A DNA stretch of 64,000 nt from Maribellus sp. YY47. GTDB taxonomy: Bacteria; Bacteroidota; Bacteroidia; Bacteroidales; Prolixibacteraceae. Below, piece after piece: positions 7,879 to 16,392 of the stretch. Position numbers and translations under genes: made by a program. Within the stretch, counting starts at the first letter, position 1. Every line of letters starts with the position of its first letter. The stretch is taken from positions 268,330-332,329 of the forward strand of contig NZ_JALGYW010000002.1 in assembly GCF_023111095.1 (NCBI RefSeq), read 5' to 3'. The notes beneath the pieces were generated by a model, which had not been told where the DNA came from, searched no databases, and saw only the letters and a list, made by a program, of their open reading frames with translations.

Positions 7879-10800
7879 CTAATTGCAATCGCAAAATTCA
7901 GAATTGTAAAACTGCACCAACTCCCCTTGCTGAACATCGCTCAATTTAAGATCGGTTTTCAGAAGTTTCGCATTTGTTAAATCGAGACGATAGATTTCAT
8001 TCACGGACGAATCTTTGGAAATGTAGTATTCCCTATTTAAGTAATACCAATTGACAGGACGTATTTCCGTTTCCTTATCCATTTTCACTTTTCTGTCTTT
8101 CAAATCGTAGATGGTAATTCCTGCCAGATCGGAATGCCATGGCGAAACAATGTAACGCTGATCTTTGGTAATGAAGAAGAAACCTCCCCGGTGGTTTTGA
8201 ATTTTGCCTGTTTCGTCGATCAGGATTAAGCGGCCTTCGTAATCGCCAAACTTTGTACCGATTACCATTCCGTTAACCGGTTGCGAACTAAAATTCAATC
8301 CGTAGCGGTCGCCCACTGCCTCCATATCGTTAAAATTTAAACTATCAACAGGCAGGTTATTTTTGTAACTGACTATCCTACCACGGCACAGGAAGTCATT
8401 ACCCATTCTCCAGCCCGAGTTATTTAACTGATAAACTTTTACCAACACATCCCCAATTTCAAAATATCGTGTGTTTTCATTTTTGTAATTTTCCCACCAT
8501 TCTTTTAACTCCTGAACCAGGTCGGGGTTGTTAGTTGAAACGGCAGCCAAAGGATGAAAAAGTTGATTTTTCCTGTAATAATCCAGAAACATGGCAGCAA
8601 AGCCACCGATTGTACTTTCCACATCTGGTCTCTGACTGGAAAAGACATTCATCATACTCTTACAAGGCTCCTGAGATTCCAGGTTACTCATTAAAAATTT
8701 GAGGTCGTTGTACGATAGCCATTTTCGGACATCGAGTCTTATTCCACTTGTTAAATCGTTACCGTAAATTTCTCCATAAGTAATAAATTTTTCTTCATCC
8801 GGATCGGCCATAAAATTTGCAGGTTGCTTAAAACGCAGGCGCGCAAAAAGCGTTTGTACATTCATTTTACGCAAGTCGCCAACATGGTTTTTACTCAGCG
8901 GCGGCTGATTGGGGATTTCATTGTTTTTCGATCTTAAAACAGGACTTTTGAAGTCATCATTTTCTACTCGGCATCTTAACTGAAATAACCCGTCTTTTCC
9001 AATATTTACAAACAATGGAATTTCATTGCTATTATCAACCAACTGCAAAGTTGTAAACGCTTCATTTTTTTCATTGTCTATTTCCGTTTTACCTTCTAGA
9101 AAAAAAGAAGCTTGCAATTCAGCTATACCCGTATATTGTTTCTGAGGCTCACCATTTTGACTTACCTGAACAACATAATCAATGCTGCTGTATGTATTTT
9201 GTGTAAATGAAAGCTCTACCTGCATTTTATCATCCTTTCCCTCCATCTGATACGTTTTACCCGAACCAAGATATTCAGGTAATATCTCGAAAATCGTATC
9301 GTTCAAAATAAGGATCTCTCCTCTTAGCTCTATCTTTTTATACTCTTCCGGTAAATTATATAACCCGGCAATGAAATTTGAGGAATAGTCATCCGGACCA
9401 TGAACTATTACTTCTGCATTTCCTGAACCACTGTTGTTTTCCTTTCCCGTATCTTGCTGATTATCCTTTTCCTGCCCGGTTGTGGTTTCTGTTCTTAAAA
9501 CCGGACATTTAAAATTTCCGGTCTCAATTGTACCTCTTAATTTTCCGGGACCGTCTTCCCCAATCTTAATATTGATCCACTCCCCTTCTTTATCGTTAAG
9601 AAACTGCTCAGCAGCAAATGTTTCATTTTTCCGATCATCTTTCACCCATTCTTTTCCGAAGAAAAATGATGATAACATTTCAGCTTCCCCTGTGTACTGT
9701 TTTTTAGGTTCTCCTTTTTGCTTCACATTAACCAGAAATTTAATACTGCTGTATGTATTTCGAGTAAATGTAACATCAACCTGAACATTATCATCTTCCC
9801 CTACCATTTGATACTTTTTATCCAAATCAATATAATCAGGCAGTGAATAAATTTCGGTATCGTTTAAAATAAGCTGGTTACCTTTTAGTTCAATCCTTCT
9901 ATAATATGGAGATGTATTATAGATCCCTTTCAAAAAGTTCTTTGAATACTCTTCCGGGTGTTGTACAATAATCTCTACATTACGGTGGAATAGATCGTTT
10001 ATATTCTGATTCCGCAAATCAAATAACGCTTTTTCTCTCGTGTAATTCTTAGCTCCTTCAATAAGCTTCGACCGATCAGGGTATTCTTTTTTTAAGACAT
10101 CGTACAGTTTCGTGCCCTTTTCAACATTACCCATAAGAATATACAATGAAGCCAGATTTATTTTCGCTATATATAATTCATCATTGTCGTTTGAATTCAA
10201 CATTTTATCATAAATATGAAAGCTCTTTTCGTACATTTTCATGGCGTTTTGAGTATCGCCTTCCAGATCATAAACCAATCCTAATACCCGCCAATATTCA
10301 GGTTCTTCAGGACGAAGTTCTGTCAGCTTTTGTAACTGCTGTTTTGCTTTTTCAAATTCATGTAATTTGATATAGATATTTGCGGAATTCATTAAAGCCG
10401 TTGGCAAATCGGGTTGAATTTCCAAAGCCTGGTTGAATAGATCCAAAGCCCCCTCTGGATCGTTTAGTATCATTGCGGCGCCACTTTTGTTTAATTCAAC
10501 TGCTTTTGAATCGTATGTTGTCTCATTCCTGCCAATTATCTTATTACTCAAAAAACCGTAAATCATCGAAGCATAAAGCCGTTCAGCTTCGCTTTCCATA
10601 TTGTATTTGCCCGGTTCCTTTATAAACGATGAAATATTTGAAGGTGAAATATCCCCGGCGATTTCAATCCCCTCGAGAACTTTCTTGTAGAATTCACTTT
10701 CTTTCGATAATTCCTGTAAAAACTGCATTACTTTTCCTTCGAGGTTCAGCGAGAAATTCATAGTTGGAGCATTAGAAACTTCGTAAATTTGCAAAAGCGC

Positions 10801-11994
10801 AGGATTGGATTTCGCCAAAGTAACCAATGAATCATGAGGCAGGGTTATCTTCTCCTTAACTTCTTCCCCTGTGTTTCTCGACGACAGCAATTCATTAAAC
10901 TTCTGATAGGCAATCTTTGTGTCAGACTCGCCGGTTGTATTCACCACCATATCATCAGTCATCAACCGCAGTTCTACCAAATCTTTTATTTCGTCTTTTG
11001 AAAATACTTTGCTGATTACAGGATCCTTTTTGAGATTACGGTACAGAACCTTTCGCTGGTTCAGTCCATTAACTCCTGCAATAAATAAAAACAAAACAAG
11101 AGCCACCGGAGCTAACACCAAAATCTTGTACTTCGCCTTTTTATACAAACGGCTGTTAGCAATCATTTTTATGCGCTGGCTTAACATCGACTTATTAAAA
11201 TGCGAGGTTACGCTAACAATGTTTGCCTCTGCAACCTGATTAACCATCAAGGCCTGGTAGTGCAAACTGTCAATCCCCGACTGAATGGCGCCCTCATCGG
11301 CCAGAAATTCGTGCGTTAGATTGATGGAGCGACGCATCATCCACACAATCGGGTTGAACCACATAAAAATGCAGAGTAGTTCAAAAAATACAGCGTCGAA
11401 AGAGTGCCTTTGTTTCACATGTACGCTTTCGTGTGCAATAATTTTTCCCAAATCGGTTTCAGGCAGCTTTTTATCTGTCAGAAAAATCCAACTAAAAAAA
11501 GAAAAGGGAGTGGAAAAACGTTCGTGAAACAAAAGCGTAAACAGGGGTTGTTTTACTTTTCGCGACCTGTTGTACCAAACATTAATGGTTACAAGCTGCA
11601 CAATAAAACGCAGTAGCAGAACAGCAAGTCCGGCAAAATACAGGTAGGGTAAAACCTGTAACAGATTGATTGAACTCCTCTTTTTTAAGGGCTCTATATC
11701 AGGAACGAACATCGGGTTAACAGGATAAAAGTCGGTTGTAGAGACTTGTTGAGTTGGTCTTTCCAAAACCGGAGGCGGCGCGAGAACTTCTGTTTGTTCT
11801 TCTGCTTTCGTAGTTAAAGGCAAAAGAATATAATAACTCCCCGTTGGGAGAAGCAAGGAAAAAATTGCCGCAAAAATAAGGAAGAAGCGGCGCTGCCTGA
11901 AATTGGTTTCTTTTCTGAAAAACAGGAGATAAATAAGATAGGCAAATGCCAGACAAACGGACGTGGCGATTAGGTAATTAGTTGGGGTATCCAT
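7879..11994 (-). CDS. BlaR1/MecR1-like M56 peptidase receptor fused to TPR and duplicated C-terminal domains
   Basis: 1371 residues, more than twice the length of BlaR1. Residues 1-310 are an M56 membrane protease domain: helices at about 6-26, 36-58, 111-135 and 289-307, zinc motif HESVH at 188-192 and the further ligand region HEFLADE near 228-234. About 495-650 are TPR repeats. Two copies of one roughly 160-residue unit follow (about 9985-9490 and 9415-8935 in nucleotides), each running from an EVIV/EIIV...YSxNF start to a PVLR end. The last 300 residues resemble a beta-rich sensor or WG-like region that I cannot name. There is no penicillin-binding sensor domain. It starts 3 bases after the BlaI-family gene and is presumably its signal-responsive antirepressor protease. 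Ligand unknown. Confidence 0.85.
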   Translation of the reverse strand: MDTPTNYLIATSVCLAFAYLIYLLFFRKETNFRQRRFFLIFAAIFSLLLPTGSYYILLPLTTKAEEQTEVLAPPPVLERPTQQVSTTDFYPVNPMFVPDIEPLKKRSSINLLQVLPYLYFAGLAVLLLRFIVQLVTINVWYNRSRKVKQPLFTLLFHERFSTPFSFFSWIFLTDKKLPETDLGKIIAHESVHVKQRHSFDAVFFELLCIFMWFNPIVWMMRRSINLTHEFLADEGAIQSGIDSLHYQALMVNQVAEANIVSVTSHFNKSMLSQRIKMIANSRLYKKAKYKILVLAPVALVLFLFIAGVNGLNQRKVLYRNLKKDPVISKVFSKDEIKDLVELRLMTDDMVVNTTGESDTKIAYQKFNELLSSRNTGEEVKEKITLPHDSLVTLAKSNPALLQIYEVSNAPTMNFSLNLEGKVMQFLQELSKESEFYKKVLEGIEIAGDISPSNISSFIKEPGKYNMESEAERLYASMIYGFLSNKIIGRNETTYDSKAVELNKSGAAMILNDPEGALDLFNQALEIQPDLPTALMNSANIYIKLHEFEKAKQQLQKLTELRPEEPEYWRVLGLVYDLEGDTQNAMKMYEKSFHIYDKMLNSNDNDELYIAKINLASLYILMGNVEKGTKLYDVLKKEYPDRSKLIEGAKNYTREKALFDLRNQNINDLFHRNVEIIVQHPEEYSKNFLKGIYNTSPYYRRIELKGNQLILNDTEIYSLPDYIDLDKKYQMVGEDDNVQVDVTFTRNTYSSIKFLVNVKQKGEPKKQYTGEAEMLSSFFFGKEWVKDDRKNETFAAEQFLNDKEGEWINIKIGEDGPGKLRGTIETGNFKCPVLRTETTTGQEKDNQQDTGKENNSGSGNAEVIVHGPDDYSSNFIAGLYNLPEEYKKIELRGEILILNDTIFEILPEYLGSGKTYQMEGKDDKMQVELSFTQNTYSSIDYVVQVSQNGEPQKQYTGIAELQASFFLEGKTEIDNEKNEAFTTLQLVDNSNEIPLFVNIGKDGLFQLRCRVENDDFKSPVLRSKNNEIPNQPPLSKNHVGDLRKMNVQTLFARLRFKQPANFMADPDEEKFITYGEIYGNDLTSGIRLDVRKWLSYNDLKFLMSNLESQEPCKSMMNVFSSQRPDVESTIGGFAAMFLDYYRKNQLFHPLAAVSTNNPDLVQELKEWWENYKNENTRYFEIGDVLVKVYQLNNSGWRMGNDFLCRGRIVSYKNNLPVDSLNFNDMEAVGDRYGLNFSSQPVNGMVIGTKFGDYEGRLILIDETGKIQNHRGGFFFITKDQRYIVSPWHSDLAGITIYDLKDRKVKMDKETEIRPVNWYYLNREYYISKDSSVNEIYRLDLTNAKLLKTDLKLSDVQQGELVQFYNSEFCDCN

Positions 11995-11997
11995 CGA

Positions 11998-12372
11998 TTA
12001 CGGTTTTTGTTTTTTGATTTCATCTTCAATCGAAGCTTTCAGGGCTTCCAATTCATCGAGACTCACCTTTTTGCTTTTCATAAAATGAGATACCATTTGG
12101 GTGAGTGAATTGTTGTAAAGGTTTTTTAGCGTACTGGTAAAAATTTGTTTCCCGTACTCTTTTTGACTGATTAACGGGTAGTACACAAAGGTTTTTCCGT
12201 ATTTATTATAGGAAACGTATTTCTTTTTCTCCAGCACTTTAATAACTGTCGCAACCGTGTTATATGCCGGTTTGGGATCGGGCAGTGCATTAAGAATGTC
12301 ACTTACGGCACCTCTTTCTATTGTCCAGAGGGCCTTTAAGATTTCTTCCTGAGCTTTGGTTATTTCCTGCAT
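11998..12372 (-). CDS. BlaI/MecI-family transcriptional repressor
   Basis: 124 residues with an N-terminal winged helix (AQEEILKALWTIERGAVSDIL, shortened here: motif LKALWTIERG) and a C-terminal dimerisation region. The family represses its own operon and is inactivated by cleavage through the partner M56 receptor, which here is the next gene, 3 bases downstream. The operator-like dyad at 12430-12443 lies directly in its promoter. No beta-lactamase gene is adjacent, so the pair probably controls another stress response or only itself. Confidence 0.93.
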   Translation of the reverse strand: MQEITKAQEEILKALWTIERGAVSDILNALPDPKPAYNTVATVIKVLEKKKYVSYNKYGKTFVYYPLISQKEYGKQIFTSTLKNLYNNSLTQMVSHFMKSKKVSLDELEALKASIEDEIKKQKP

Positions 12373-12412
12373 AACTACGCTGTATTAATTTCAATTACGA
12401 ATCAAATATATC

Positions 12413-12443
12413 AAATAATTTAACTAAATACTACATTTGTAGT
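12413..12443 (-). promoter_or_regulatory. BlaI-type operator over a Bacteroidota -7 box
   Basis: Inverted repeat ACTACA-TT-TGTAGT (12430-12443) matches the TACA/TGTA core of BlaI/MecI operators. On the minus strand TATATTTG (12420-12413) is an exact TAnnTTTG -7 box. The operator falls between the -7 box and the -33 region, as expected for repression, about 58 bases upstream of the repressor start. Confidence 0.65.
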
Positions 12444-12486
12444 TTTTATTTTAAAAACAAGAAATATATCTATGGCAATACATGAG

Positions 12487-13758
12487 TTATTTTATCAGGT
12501 AAAGATTGTCTTTTGTGCGTAATATCATTTGATCGCCCACAAAAGCAGGTATGGCTTTAACGGTTTCGTTAATGCTGTTTTCTGCCACTTTTTGAAAGGT
12601 TTCACCGGGCTTAATGATGGTGCAGTCGCCTTTCACATTAATGAAGTAGATATTTCCGGCTGCATAAATGGGCGAAGCGTTGAAGTTGCCTTTTAGTTTT
12701 TCTTTCCACACCGGCTTTCCTGTCATCGCATCCAAACAGGTTACCATGCCGCGATCATGAACCATGTACATCTTGCCATCAACAATAACAGGAGTTGGAA
12801 TTTGCGGAACTTCATCCTCACACATCCACACCATTTTGGAGTTCGTTACATCGCCTTTTCCGGTTGGATTAATAGCATACTGACGGGTAAAAAACGGTGT
12901 GTTGTCCAGGAAAATCCAACCCGAATTCACAAACACCAGCCCATTCCAGTACAAAGGCTGGCTAACGGTTGAGTCATATCCGTAGGTAAAAGTCCAGATC
13001 ACTTCGCCAGTATTTACATCGTGGGCAAAACACATGTAAGCAGAATTACTGATCAGCAACTCTTTCCCATCCGCACTTATCACAATCGGAGTCTGGTACG
13101 ATTTCCGGTAAACGGGCTCCAGCGGATCATAAATTTCTTTGGGCCGCACACTTTTCCATATCGTTTCGCCTGTGGCTTTATCCAGCGCCACCACATACGG
13201 ATCTTTAGTACCTTCCAGATGAACGATCAGCATATTCTTGTAAATAATCGGTGAAGAAGCCGGCCCCTGCATATGATCGCACGGCAGATCTTCACGTTTC
13301 CAGATCAGTTCAAAATTTTTAGTATCGATACAAGCCGTTCCAAAAGTTCCGTAATGCACGTAAACACGTCCCTTTTCAATACACGGAGTTGGCGTTGCAT
13401 ACGAGTTGGTGCTGTGAATACGCTGAGGATCTTCAGCGGTGAAAAGGATTTTCTCGTCCAAAAGTTTACCCGTTTTTAAGTCAAAACAAAAGGTGTAAAA
13501 CTTTGTACCATCTTCTTCGGCCGAAGTCAGCCAAACCTGATTACCGAAAACTACCGGAGAAGACCAACCTACGCCTTTTACCGGAACCTTCCAAACTACA
13601 TTTTCAGTGTCACTCCAATGAAGTGGAGCTTTTTCTACGTTGGCGTGCCCGTTCATATCCGAACCTCTAAAATGTGTCCAGTTCTGCGTATTCGAACTAC
13701 AAGAAAAAAGAATCAGGAAAACAATCACAAAAGGAATGGCAATTAAGAAACGCTTCAT
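12487..13758 (-). CDS. PQQ-like beta-propeller lipoprotein
   Basis: The open frame extends to 13839, but the ATG at 13758 is preferred because it starts a lipoprotein signal (FLIAIPFVIVFLILFSC) and because a -7 box lies at 13785-13792, inside the longer version. The mature protein is a PQQ/pyrrolo-quinoline-type propeller (begins WTHFRGSDMNGH; repeated VVWKVPV, ELIWKRE, TIWKS, PVWKEKL blades). Such proteins are usually structural or binding propellers in the periplasm or outer membrane. No dehydrogenase active-site features were seen. It is divergent from the EEP gene at 13856. Confidence 0.85.
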   Translation of the reverse strand: MKRFLIAIPFVIVFLILFSCSSNTQNWTHFRGSDMNGHANVEKAPLHWSDTENVVWKVPVKGVGWSSPVVFGNQVWLTSAEEDGTKFYTFCFDLKTGKLLDEKILFTAEDPQRIHSTNSYATPTPCIEKGRVYVHYGTFGTACIDTKNFELIWKREDLPCDHMQGPASSPIIYKNMLIVHLEGTKDPYVVALDKATGETIWKSVRPKEIYDPLEPVYRKSYQTPIVISADGKELLISNSAYMCFAHDVNTGEVIWTFTYGYDSTVSQPLYWNGLVFVNSGWIFLDNTPFFTRQYAINPTGKGDVTNSKMVWMCEDEVPQIPTPVIVDGKMYMVHDRGMVTCLDAMTGKPVWKEKLKGNFNASPIYAAGNIYFINVKGDCTIIKPGETFQKVAENSINETVKAIPAFVGDQMILRTKDNLYLIK

Positions 13759-13784
13759 TGGATAAGGTTTAAGTTGATCTGTCT

Positions 13785-13792
13785 CAAAGTTA
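13785..13792 (-). promoter_or_regulatory. -7 box for the propeller lipoprotein gene
   Basis: Minus-strand TAACTTTG fits TAnnTTTG and lies 27 bases upstream of the chosen ATG. No clear -33 TTTG at the right distance. Confidence 0.4.
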
Positions 13793-13823
13793 ATCGAAAA
13801 AAGGAATTTGAGAATGAAATCGC

Positions 13824-13831
13824 TACATTTG
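13824..13831 (+). promoter_or_regulatory. -7 box for the EEP-family gene
   Basis: TACATTTG fits TAnnTTTG and lies 25 bases upstream of the GTG start at 13856. No -33 box at the usual spacing. Confidence 0.4.
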
Positions 13832-13855
13832 GTGCTCATTTAAAAATTATATGCT

Positions 13856-14656
13856 GTGAGAACTTTTACAACTACAACCTTAATTTCTATTTTTTTATTG
13901 GTCTGTCTTTTGGGCAATGCGCAGGAATACGGACAAAAAGCAAACACCGTTCGCGTACTTACTTTCAACCTCTTACATGGAGCCACCACAAAAGGAGATT
14001 TTGATCTGGACAAGCTGGCAGCGGTAATAAAAGACGCTGACGCAGATATTGTTGCCATGCAGGAAGTAGACTACAAAACAACGCGGGCAAAGGGATACGA
14101 TTTGGCAACTGAACTAGGCTGGCGCACAAAAATGGCCCCTATTTTTGGTATTGCCATGCCCTTCAACGGCGGTGCATATGGCGATGGAATACTCTGCAAA
14201 ATGCCTATACTGGAAAGTAAAAACCTGGCTCTTCCGCATTCCGCCAACAGCGAACCCCGGACAGCGCTTTCGGTGTTAATTCAACTTAACTCAGGCGATA
14301 CAATCCGTTTTGTTGCCACTCACCTTGAGCACAGTAAAAATTCGACTGACCGCATTGATCAGATCAATACTATCAATGCAGAATTTGCAAACGACCGCTT
14401 TCCAACCATTCTGGCGGGTGATTTAAACGACACTCCCGAAAGTAAAGCCATTTCTACGCTGAAAGAATACTGGAAAGACAGTTCAGCTGCAACTTCGTTT
14501 CTCACGTTTCCATCGCATGCGCCAAATCGTAAGATCGATTACATCACGTATAGTCCGGCCAAGAGTTGGGAGGTCATCGAAAGCCGAGCGATCTGCGACA
14601 GCATCGCCTCCGATCACTGTGCTGTTCTTTCCGTTCTGCGATTAACAGAAAACTAA
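13856..14656 (+). CDS. Secreted endonuclease/exonuclease/phosphatase-family hydrolase
   Basis: 266 residues, GTG start. Signal peptide 1-22 (ends LLGNAQ). EEP-fold motifs are in order: VLTFNLLHG, AMQEVD (metal-binding glutamate), ATHLEHS, LAGDLNDTP (catalytic D and N) and the terminal SDHCAV. The family includes nucleases, sphingomyelinases and inositol phosphatases, and substrate cannot be decided from sequence. It stands alone between a divergent propeller gene and a strong terminator. A second EEP protein, not a close copy, is at 32411-33244. Confidence 0.88.
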   Translation: MRTFTTTTLISIFLLVCLLGNAQEYGQKANTVRVLTFNLLHGATTKGDFDLDKLAAVIKDADADIVAMQEVDYKTTRAKGYDLATELGWRTKMAPIFGIAMPFNGGAYGDGILCKMPILESKNLALPHSANSEPRTALSVLIQLNSGDTIRFVATHLEHSKNSTDRIDQINTINAEFANDRFPTILAGDLNDTPESKAISTLKEYWKDSSAATSFLTFPSHAPNRKIDYITYSPAKSWEVIESRAICDSIASDHCAVLSVLRLTEN

Positions 14657-14727
14657 TCAGCAAAGTCGGTACTCTCCCTTCCAATAAAAGGGATAAAGCG
14701 AATAAGATATTTTCAAGTTTTAGTATA

Positions 14728-14775
14728 AGAGGATTTGTTCTAGGGTCGATCCCAAACACAAATCCTCTCCTTTTT
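14728..14775. terminator. Bidirectional Rho-independent terminator
   Basis: An 11-base perfect inverted repeat (14728-14738 with 14758-14768), with an inner GGGtcgaTCCC stem, followed by CCTTTTT on the plus strand. It lies between the convergent EEP gene and the saccharopine dehydrogenase gene. Confidence 0.75.
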
Positions 14776-14821
14776 AAAAGCAATTCAAGTATGAATTTAA
14801 CTTCTGAGGATCTGACCGAAA

Positions 14822-16171
14822 CTAATAATAAACGAGCTCTGTTTCCAACGATTCTGCCTCCTGAAAAGTGATTTCAAAATCCTCCAGTTCTTTTAAAATC
14901 GGTTCATAGATTTCAGGAATAATTGGAATATACATGCCTTTCAGGTTTAGCTGCCCGGTAAGTACCAGTTTTGCAGCAACGGCAAGCGGCAAACCAACTG
15001 TTTTCGCCATAGCCGTTTTGGTTGCGTTTTCACCGGTAACCACCAGCGAACTGGTTTTCCGATACAACTCACCATCAGGCTCTTTTCGATAGACAAATTT
15101 GTGCCACATCACGATCATGTCTTTGTCGTCGGCTTGCAACTGCCACTTTTGTTTCAGAATATGTTCGAGCACCTGCGCGGGTGTCGCTTTTTTTAAACCA
15201 ATCGGCGTTTTATCAAAAATGCCCATCCATTTTAGTTTGTAAACGATCTCCGAATCCTGCGGAATATTCAGATAATGAAAAAGCTTCAGTTCCACCGAAT
15301 CGGTTGGATGATAAGGCAGAAATGAGTTGATGAATTCCCGGTACGTCATATTCTCGACGTTTTCAAGATAATAGGAATCGTCGGTAGCGCCAAGCTGAAC
15401 AAAAACATTCCAGGCCTTGCTGAATCCGGGTCTTCGGAGAGTTCCGCGATAAATAGTCGGAATTTCCTGAAGGTTGTATTTCTGAATATAGTACAGCGAA
15501 TCGCGGTTGGCATAACCTTCAAACATCCCGAATTTTCCGAGATCAATCATTTCTGTTCGCCGAAACAAACGGTTATAAGGAATGTATTTGATTTTACCAT
15601 TCTGAATAAAACGAGCCGGGCCTCCCTGTCCGGCCAACACCACATTTCGCGGATTCCAGCTGAATTTGTAATTCCACGGGTTATCGTCCGATTCGGGCGC
15701 CACCAAACCGCCGGTGAACGATTCGAAGCACTCCATCACACAGCCGTCGTTTTTTAACTGGTTGATAATTTTCATAGCCGACATGTGATCGAGCCCCGGA
15801 TCAAGTCCGCATTCGTTTAGAAAGAACAAGCCTTTTTCGTTTACTTCAGCCTCAAAGGCTTTCAGGTCTGCCGTTTCATAAGATGCGGTAAGCAGATTTT
15901 TTGAAAATTTCACACACGACTGTGCCACATATTTATGAAACCTTGCCGGGAGCAGCGAAATCACCAGATCGGCTTCTTTAACTTCAGCTTCGCGGGCAAA
16001 CTCATCGTGTACATCCAGCAGGGCAAAAGCCAAACCAAGCGAGTGCACCAGTTCGCTTTCCTGGGTATCGGCAACTTTAATCCGCCAACTGTATTTCAAT
16101 GCATTTTCAGCCAAATAAGTGAGCAGAAAGATACTGGATCTGCCGGCTCCGAAAATCAAAATGTTCTTCAT
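14822..16171 (-). CDS. Saccharopine dehydrogenase-family oxidoreductase (paralogue 2)
   Basis: 449 residues. An N-terminal Rossmann motif (LIFGAGRSS) and the Lys9-type signature region NECGLDPGLDHMSAM around residue 125-140 mark it as glutamate-forming saccharopine dehydrogenase family (saccharopine + NAD(P) -> aminoadipate semialdehyde + glutamate). It is a distant paralogue of the protein at 24089-25417. It is the last gene of a minus-strand series with ALDH7 and the 3-oxoadipate genes, so it probably acts at the entry of lysine breakdown. Because no Lys1-type lysine-forming enzyme is in the window, one of the two paralogues may have taken that step; that is speculation. The gap to the ALDH gene (221 bases) contains a possible terminator, so it may be transcribed separately. 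Confidence 0.85.
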   Translation of the reverse strand: MKNILIFGAGRSSIFLLTYLAENALKYSWRIKVADTQESELVHSLGLAFALLDVHDEFAREAEVKEADLVISLLPARFHKYVAQSCVKFSKNLLTASYETADLKAFEAEVNEKGLFFLNECGLDPGLDHMSAMKIINQLKNDGCVMECFESFTGGLVAPESDDNPWNYKFSWNPRNVVLAGQGGPARFIQNGKIKYIPYNRLFRRTEMIDLGKFGMFEGYANRDSLYYIQKYNLQEIPTIYRGTLRRPGFSKAWNVFVQLGATDDSYYLENVENMTYREFINSFLPYHPTDSVELKLFHYLNIPQDSEIVYKLKWMGIFDKTPIGLKKATPAQVLEHILKQKWQLQADDKDMIVMWHKFVYRKEPDGELYRKTSSLVVTGENATKTAMAKTVGLPLAVAAKLVLTGQLNLKGMYIPIIPEIYEPILKELEDFEITFQEAESLETELVYY

Positions 16172-16230
16172 TCCTTAATTCTCTGGTTTATATTTTCGTC
16201 TCAACGATCAACTTCAGCGCATTTCGGCGC

Positions 16231-16260
16231 AAAACAGGCCGGATTTTCAAACGGCCTTTT
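16231..16260 (-). terminator. Possible terminator after the ALDH7 gene
   Basis: A short inverted repeat AGGCCG (16236-16241) and CGGCCT (16252-16257) with a T-rich tail on the minus strand, about 130 bases beyond the ALDH stop. Just right of it, 16291-16320 holds an imperfect CCCCGGGTT/AACCTTGGG palindrome of unknown nature. Confidence 0.4.
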
Positions 16261-16392
16261 CCGGTGCGCCTATTTTCATTCGCGCTTTCTACCCCGGGTT
16301 AAAACCTTGGGCTTACAGGGGTCCATCATGCCAACTATCACTTTCTTGTTCAATCCGTTGAACTCTGAACCCTGAACTTTAAACTGATCTCT

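Noticed and set aside
7879..12372. Beta-lactam resistance operon
   Set aside because: No beta-lactamase and no penicillin-binding sensor domain; only the regulatory pair type is shared.
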